Assembly (NCBI GenBank): GCA_964419335.1
Contig: CAYQOX010000090.1
Coordinates: 1-7,867, forward strand
From: CAYQOX01 sp964419335
GTDB lineage: Bacteria; Hinthialibacterota; Hinthialibacteria; Hinthialibacterales; Hinthialibacteraceae
Reading direction: 5' to 3'
Length of the DNA stretch: 7,867 bases
This document shows positions 6,157 to 7,867 of this stretch, piece by piece (within the stretch, counting starts at the first letter, position 1; each line of letters starts with the position of its first letter). The position numbers were made by a program, and so were the translations under genes. Under the pieces are notes generated by a model, which saw nothing but the letters and a program-made list of their open reading frames with translations, did no database searches and had not been told where the DNA came from.

Positions 6157-6404
6157 GAAGAGTGAAAGGAAGAACCTTCTTCCCACTCTTAGGTCAAGGG
6201 CGCCAGACATGCCCTGAAAGAGGTCTAGGTGGTAGTGATACCATGAGCCTCAAAAAGGTTTCCAATTTTGGAACTGGAACATACCAATGTTCCTGAACAA
6301 GGGATAATGGAAAGGAGAGCGGCATAAAACTTATGCCAACAGAAACGTAGGGAAGGAGTCACTTAATCATGATCGTGGCTCCTTCCGTAATTTAGGGGGT
6401 TTTT
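6157..6404 (+). ncRNA. Predicted structured RNA of unknown class (no match recognised)
   Basis: Starting at the predicted transcription start, the transcript can fold into a string of local hairpins. H1 is AAGAGTG (6158-6164) with CACTCTT (6184-6190), extended by GGAAGA/TCTTCC around an ACCT loop. H2 is AGGGC (6197-6201) with GCCCT (6211-6215). H3 is an outer GAGG/CCTC (6220-6223, 6248-6251) enclosing TGGTA-GTGA-TACCA (6230-6243), a GNRA tetraloop. H4 is TTCCA-ATTT-TGGAA (6260-6273). H5 is GGAACAT-ACCA-ATGTTCC (6276-6293). H6 is GGCATAA-AAC-TTATGCC (6321-6337). H7 is GGAAGGAGTCAC with GTGGCTCCTTCC (6351-6386), 12 bp including one G-T pair. A T5 tract follows at 6400-6404. No plausible protein gene overlaps. 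It may be an independent stable RNA, or a long leader of the sensor gene that starts 114 nt later. I do not recognise RNase P, tmRNA, SRP, 6S, T-box or known riboswitch signatures. The 3' end is uncertain (6386 to 6404). Confidence 0.5.
6351..6404 (+). terminator. Possible 3' end of the structured RNA (non-canonical terminator)
   Basis: The 12-bp hairpin at 6351-6386 is strong, but its T tract (6400-6404) comes 13 nt later. An alternative short stem, CTTCC (6382-6386) with GGGGG (6395-6399), including two G-T pairs, abuts that T tract directly. It shares CTTCC with the first hairpin, so the two are mutually exclusive. Termination here is plausible but weaker than at 5965-6001. Confidence 0.35.
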
Positions 6405-6424
6405 AAATTCTTCTAACATCATAT

Positions 6425-6478
6425 CCCTCCCCATTTTCTTTTTTTCTTCCTGTAACCTTTTTCTTCCTATTCCTTTTT
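6425..6478 (+). other. Pyrimidine-rich tract between the RNA locus and the sensor gene
   Basis: Almost all of these 54 bases are C or T on the plus strand, with only a handful of purines. It includes CCCTCCCC and T7, and repeated TTCTTCCT-like words. It carries no coding potential on either strand that I can support. It separates the structured RNA from the candidate promoter of the sensor gene. Confidence 0.5.
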
Positions 6479-6506
6479 GATACGATTAAGTAAATCCTAT
6501 TTTAAT
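6477..6506 (+). promoter_or_regulatory. Candidate promoter giving a near-leaderless sensor mRNA
   Basis: TTGATA (6477-6482, 5/6) and TTTAAT (6501-6506, 5/6) are 18 nt apart. Transcription would begin around 6513, only about five bases before the ATG at 6518, consistent with the absence of any ribosome binding site there. It is a sequence-only prediction. Confidence 0.35.
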
Positions 6507-6517
6507 TGGATACTCGA

Positions 6518-7867
6518 ATGAAAAAATCCTCTCCTTTTGCCTTTATCTCACCTGATTCCACACCACTTCGTGGAACCCTCTTGATATATGCCAGTGCGCT
6601 TCTTTCTGGATTAATCCTCTGGTTCATGGATGCTGTTCTCGATTATCTCTTTTTTGAACCGGGGCAGCAGAGTTTATTAGAAGAGGCGCTGTTTGGTACA
6701 GATGCGCATGATCTCTCCATGCGGGCGGGGTATCTCGTCATTGCCTTTATCGCGGCGGCTTTTGTTCATCGCTTTTATCGCCATAACACGTTTTACCGAA
6801 GGCGCTTGGAGAATTATAACCGAGTACTCACTTCCATTCGTAATGTTAATCAATTGCTCGTCCAGGAAAACGAGCCTTCGCGTTTAATTCATGAAACCTG
6901 CCGATTGCTTACTGAAACCCGAGGGTTTTACAATGCATGGATTGCCTTGATAGACCAAGAAGATACCCAGGTTACGGTAGCGACGTCTTCAGGTTTGGAT
7001 GAACAATTTTCTCTTATGCAAGCCTGCTTCGAAAGCGGCCGCTATCCAACCTGCATGAAACAAGCCCTCGAGCAAAAAGACCTTATCGTCACGAAAAATC
7101 CACCCGTAGATTGTCCCGATTGTCCCCTCTCGAACGAGTATGCCGACCGGGCGGGACTCACCCAACGGCTTGCGTATAAGGGACAGACTTATGGAATTCT
7201 ATGTGCTTCGGTTCCCTATGCCTATGCGGACGATCCTGAAGAGCATGGTTTTTTTGAAGAACTCGCGAACGATTTGGGTTTTGCCTTACATAAGATTGGT
7301 ATTGAGAAGCAATTAAGAGAGAGTGAACACCGCTATCGCGAAATTTTTGAAGGCAGCCGTGACGGATTTGTGATGGTCGATTTGAACGCGCACATTATCA
7401 ACGCCAACAAAGCCTATTGCGAAATGCTTGGTTACTCGTTGGAGGAATTATTTGCATTGAAAGATTTCTACGTAATAACTCCCGAACGCTGGCATGATTG
7501 GGAGAGGAGAGAAATTTGGGAAAACCGGTTGTTGAAACAGGATTATTCGGGCTTGTATAAAAAAGAGTATATCCGTAAGGATGGCACCGTATTTCCTGTG
7601 GAGTTGCAGGCCTATGTGGTTCGTGATCAGGAAGGAGACATCGATTATCTTTGGGGTATTGCTCGTGACATCACCGAACGCAAGCAGGCGAAAGAAGCCC
7701 TTTATGAAAGCAAAAGACGCTTCGAAAGAATGCTCGATGCACTCCCGGATATGATTTCGATTCATGATACTAACATGAATATCATTTACAGCAATTGGAA
7801 AGGCTTCGCTGCCATTCCAGAAGAGAAGCGCCAATTCAATACAAAATGCTATAAGACCTATCGCGGT
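6518..7867 (+). CDS. Membrane-bound GAF-PAS sensor protein (3' end cut by window)
   Basis: An open frame of 450 codons runs to the right edge without a stop. Two hydrophobic segments (about 19-46 and 70-86) flank a short loop; the DAVLDYLFF...SMRAGYL pattern resembles the two-helix N-terminus of many environmental histidine kinases. A GAF domain (about 100-260) follows, with Cys199 and Cys202 in DCPDCPLSNEYADRAGL and YGILCA. A PAS domain with its PAC extension comes next (about 271-388: YREIFEGSRDGFVMVD, MLGYSLEEL, IRKDGTVFPVE, GIARDITERK). Then a second PAS begins at about 401 (RFERMLDALPDMISIHD, ending KCYKTYRG). The output domain, probably a histidine kinase or GGDEF, is outside the window, so the signalling output is unknown. 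An in-frame TAA at 6503-6505 bounds the start; ATG at 6518 is preferred over TTG at 6506, and neither has a ribosome binding site. The ligand is not predictable. Confidence 0.88.
   Translation, partial: MKKSSPFAFISPDSTPLRGTLLIYASALLSGLILWFMDAVLDYLFFEPGQQSLLEEALFGTDAHDLSMRAGYLVIAFIAAAFVHRFYRHNTFYRRRLENYNRVLTSIRNVNQLLVQENEPSRLIHETCRLLTETRGFYNAWIALIDQEDTQVTVATSSGLDEQFSLMQACFESGRYPTCMKQALEQKDLIVTKNPPVDCPDCPLSNEYADRAGLTQRLAYKGQTYGILCASVPYAYADDPEEHGFFEELANDLGFALHKIGIEKQLRESEHRYREIFEGSRDGFVMVDLNAHIINANKAYCEMLGYSLEELFALKDFYVITPERWHDWERREIWENRLLKQDYSGLYKKEYIRKDGTVFPVELQAYVVRDQEGDIDYLWGIARDITERKQAKEALYESKRRFERMLDALPDMISIHDTNMNIIYSNWKGFAAIPEEKRQFNTKCYKTYRG

Noticed and set aside
6220..6251. tRNA-like segment (GGTGGTAG resembles a D arm)
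   Set aside because: No acceptor stem, anticodon arm or TTC loop can be fitted around it.
6243..6296. 17-codon frame inside the structured RNA
   Set aside because: It has no real ribosome binding site; its ATG is inside the H3 stem and the frame crosses three hairpins. It is more likely incidental.
6157..6404. T-box, glycine, c-di-GMP, cobalamin or SAM riboswitch; RNase P, tmRNA, SRP or 6S RNA
   Set aside because: I looked for the conserved cores (for example the T-box GGUGGNACCGCG, the SRP GGAAGGAAGCAGCC, RNase P GAGGAAAGUCC, and the 6S long-range closing stem) and found none. A covariance-model search would be decisive.
7448..7834. Minus-strand open frame of 128 codons
   Set aside because: It lies entirely opposite the GAF-PAS sensor gene, whose frame gives clear PAS motifs. 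The minus-strand product has no recognisable features.
1..7867. CRISPR array, insertion sequence, prophage or toxin-antitoxin pair
   Set aside because: I saw no regularly spaced repeats, transposase motifs, terminal inverted repeats with target duplications, or small paired genes.

Overview
This window appears to come from a free-living, Gram-negative-type bacterium of moderate GC content. The pseudopilin matches a style common in uncultured, deep-branching phyla such as Hydrogenedentota, Sumerlaeota, Omnitrophota and Poribacteria: an Ala at the -1 position of the leader, a body starting FTLIELLIVVAIIGILAAIA, and a C-terminal 'YDASNG...GDIIRFG' signature. This placement is an inference from motif style, not a phylogenetic result.

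Layout. (1) Positions 1-1307, +: the 3' part of a YprB/MrfB-like DEDD exonuclease with a TPR-like tail; its frame is open at the left edge. (2) 1359-2042, +: a promoter and a type IV/type II secretion pseudopilin. (3) 2059-2089: a bidirectional terminator shared with (4) a GT4 glycosyltransferase on the minus strand (2075-3214), whose stop codon begins in the hairpin loop. (5) 3215-3449: a divergent intergenic region with two operator-like inverted repeats. (6) 3450-4556, +: MutY adenine glycosylase with a complete Nudix box in its C-terminal domain. (7) 4801-5940, +: a YqhD/BdhA-type iron-dependent alcohol dehydrogenase followed by a strong terminator. (8) 6006-6517: a long region without a protein gene. 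It contains phased A/T tracts, an extended -10 promoter, a predicted highly structured RNA of about 230-250 nt, and a pyrimidine-rich tract. (9) 6518 to the right edge, +: the N-terminal 450 residues of a membrane sensor (two TM helices, GAF, PAS, start of a second PAS), cut by the window end.

The genes do not form one operon. Each has its own flanks, and they serve separate housekeeping or environmental roles: DNA repair (MrfB-like, MutY), surface or secretion (pseudopilin, glycosyltransferase), aldehyde/alcohol redox (ADH) and signal sensing (GAF-PAS protein).

The strongest candidate for something undescribed is the RNA locus at about 6058-6404. A curved, A-tract-rich region abuts a good promoter, and the predicted transcript folds into six or seven consecutive hairpins, with a GNRA tetraloop and a possible pseudoknot. 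I could not match it to RNase P, tmRNA, SRP RNA, 6S RNA, T-boxes or the riboswitch classes I know.
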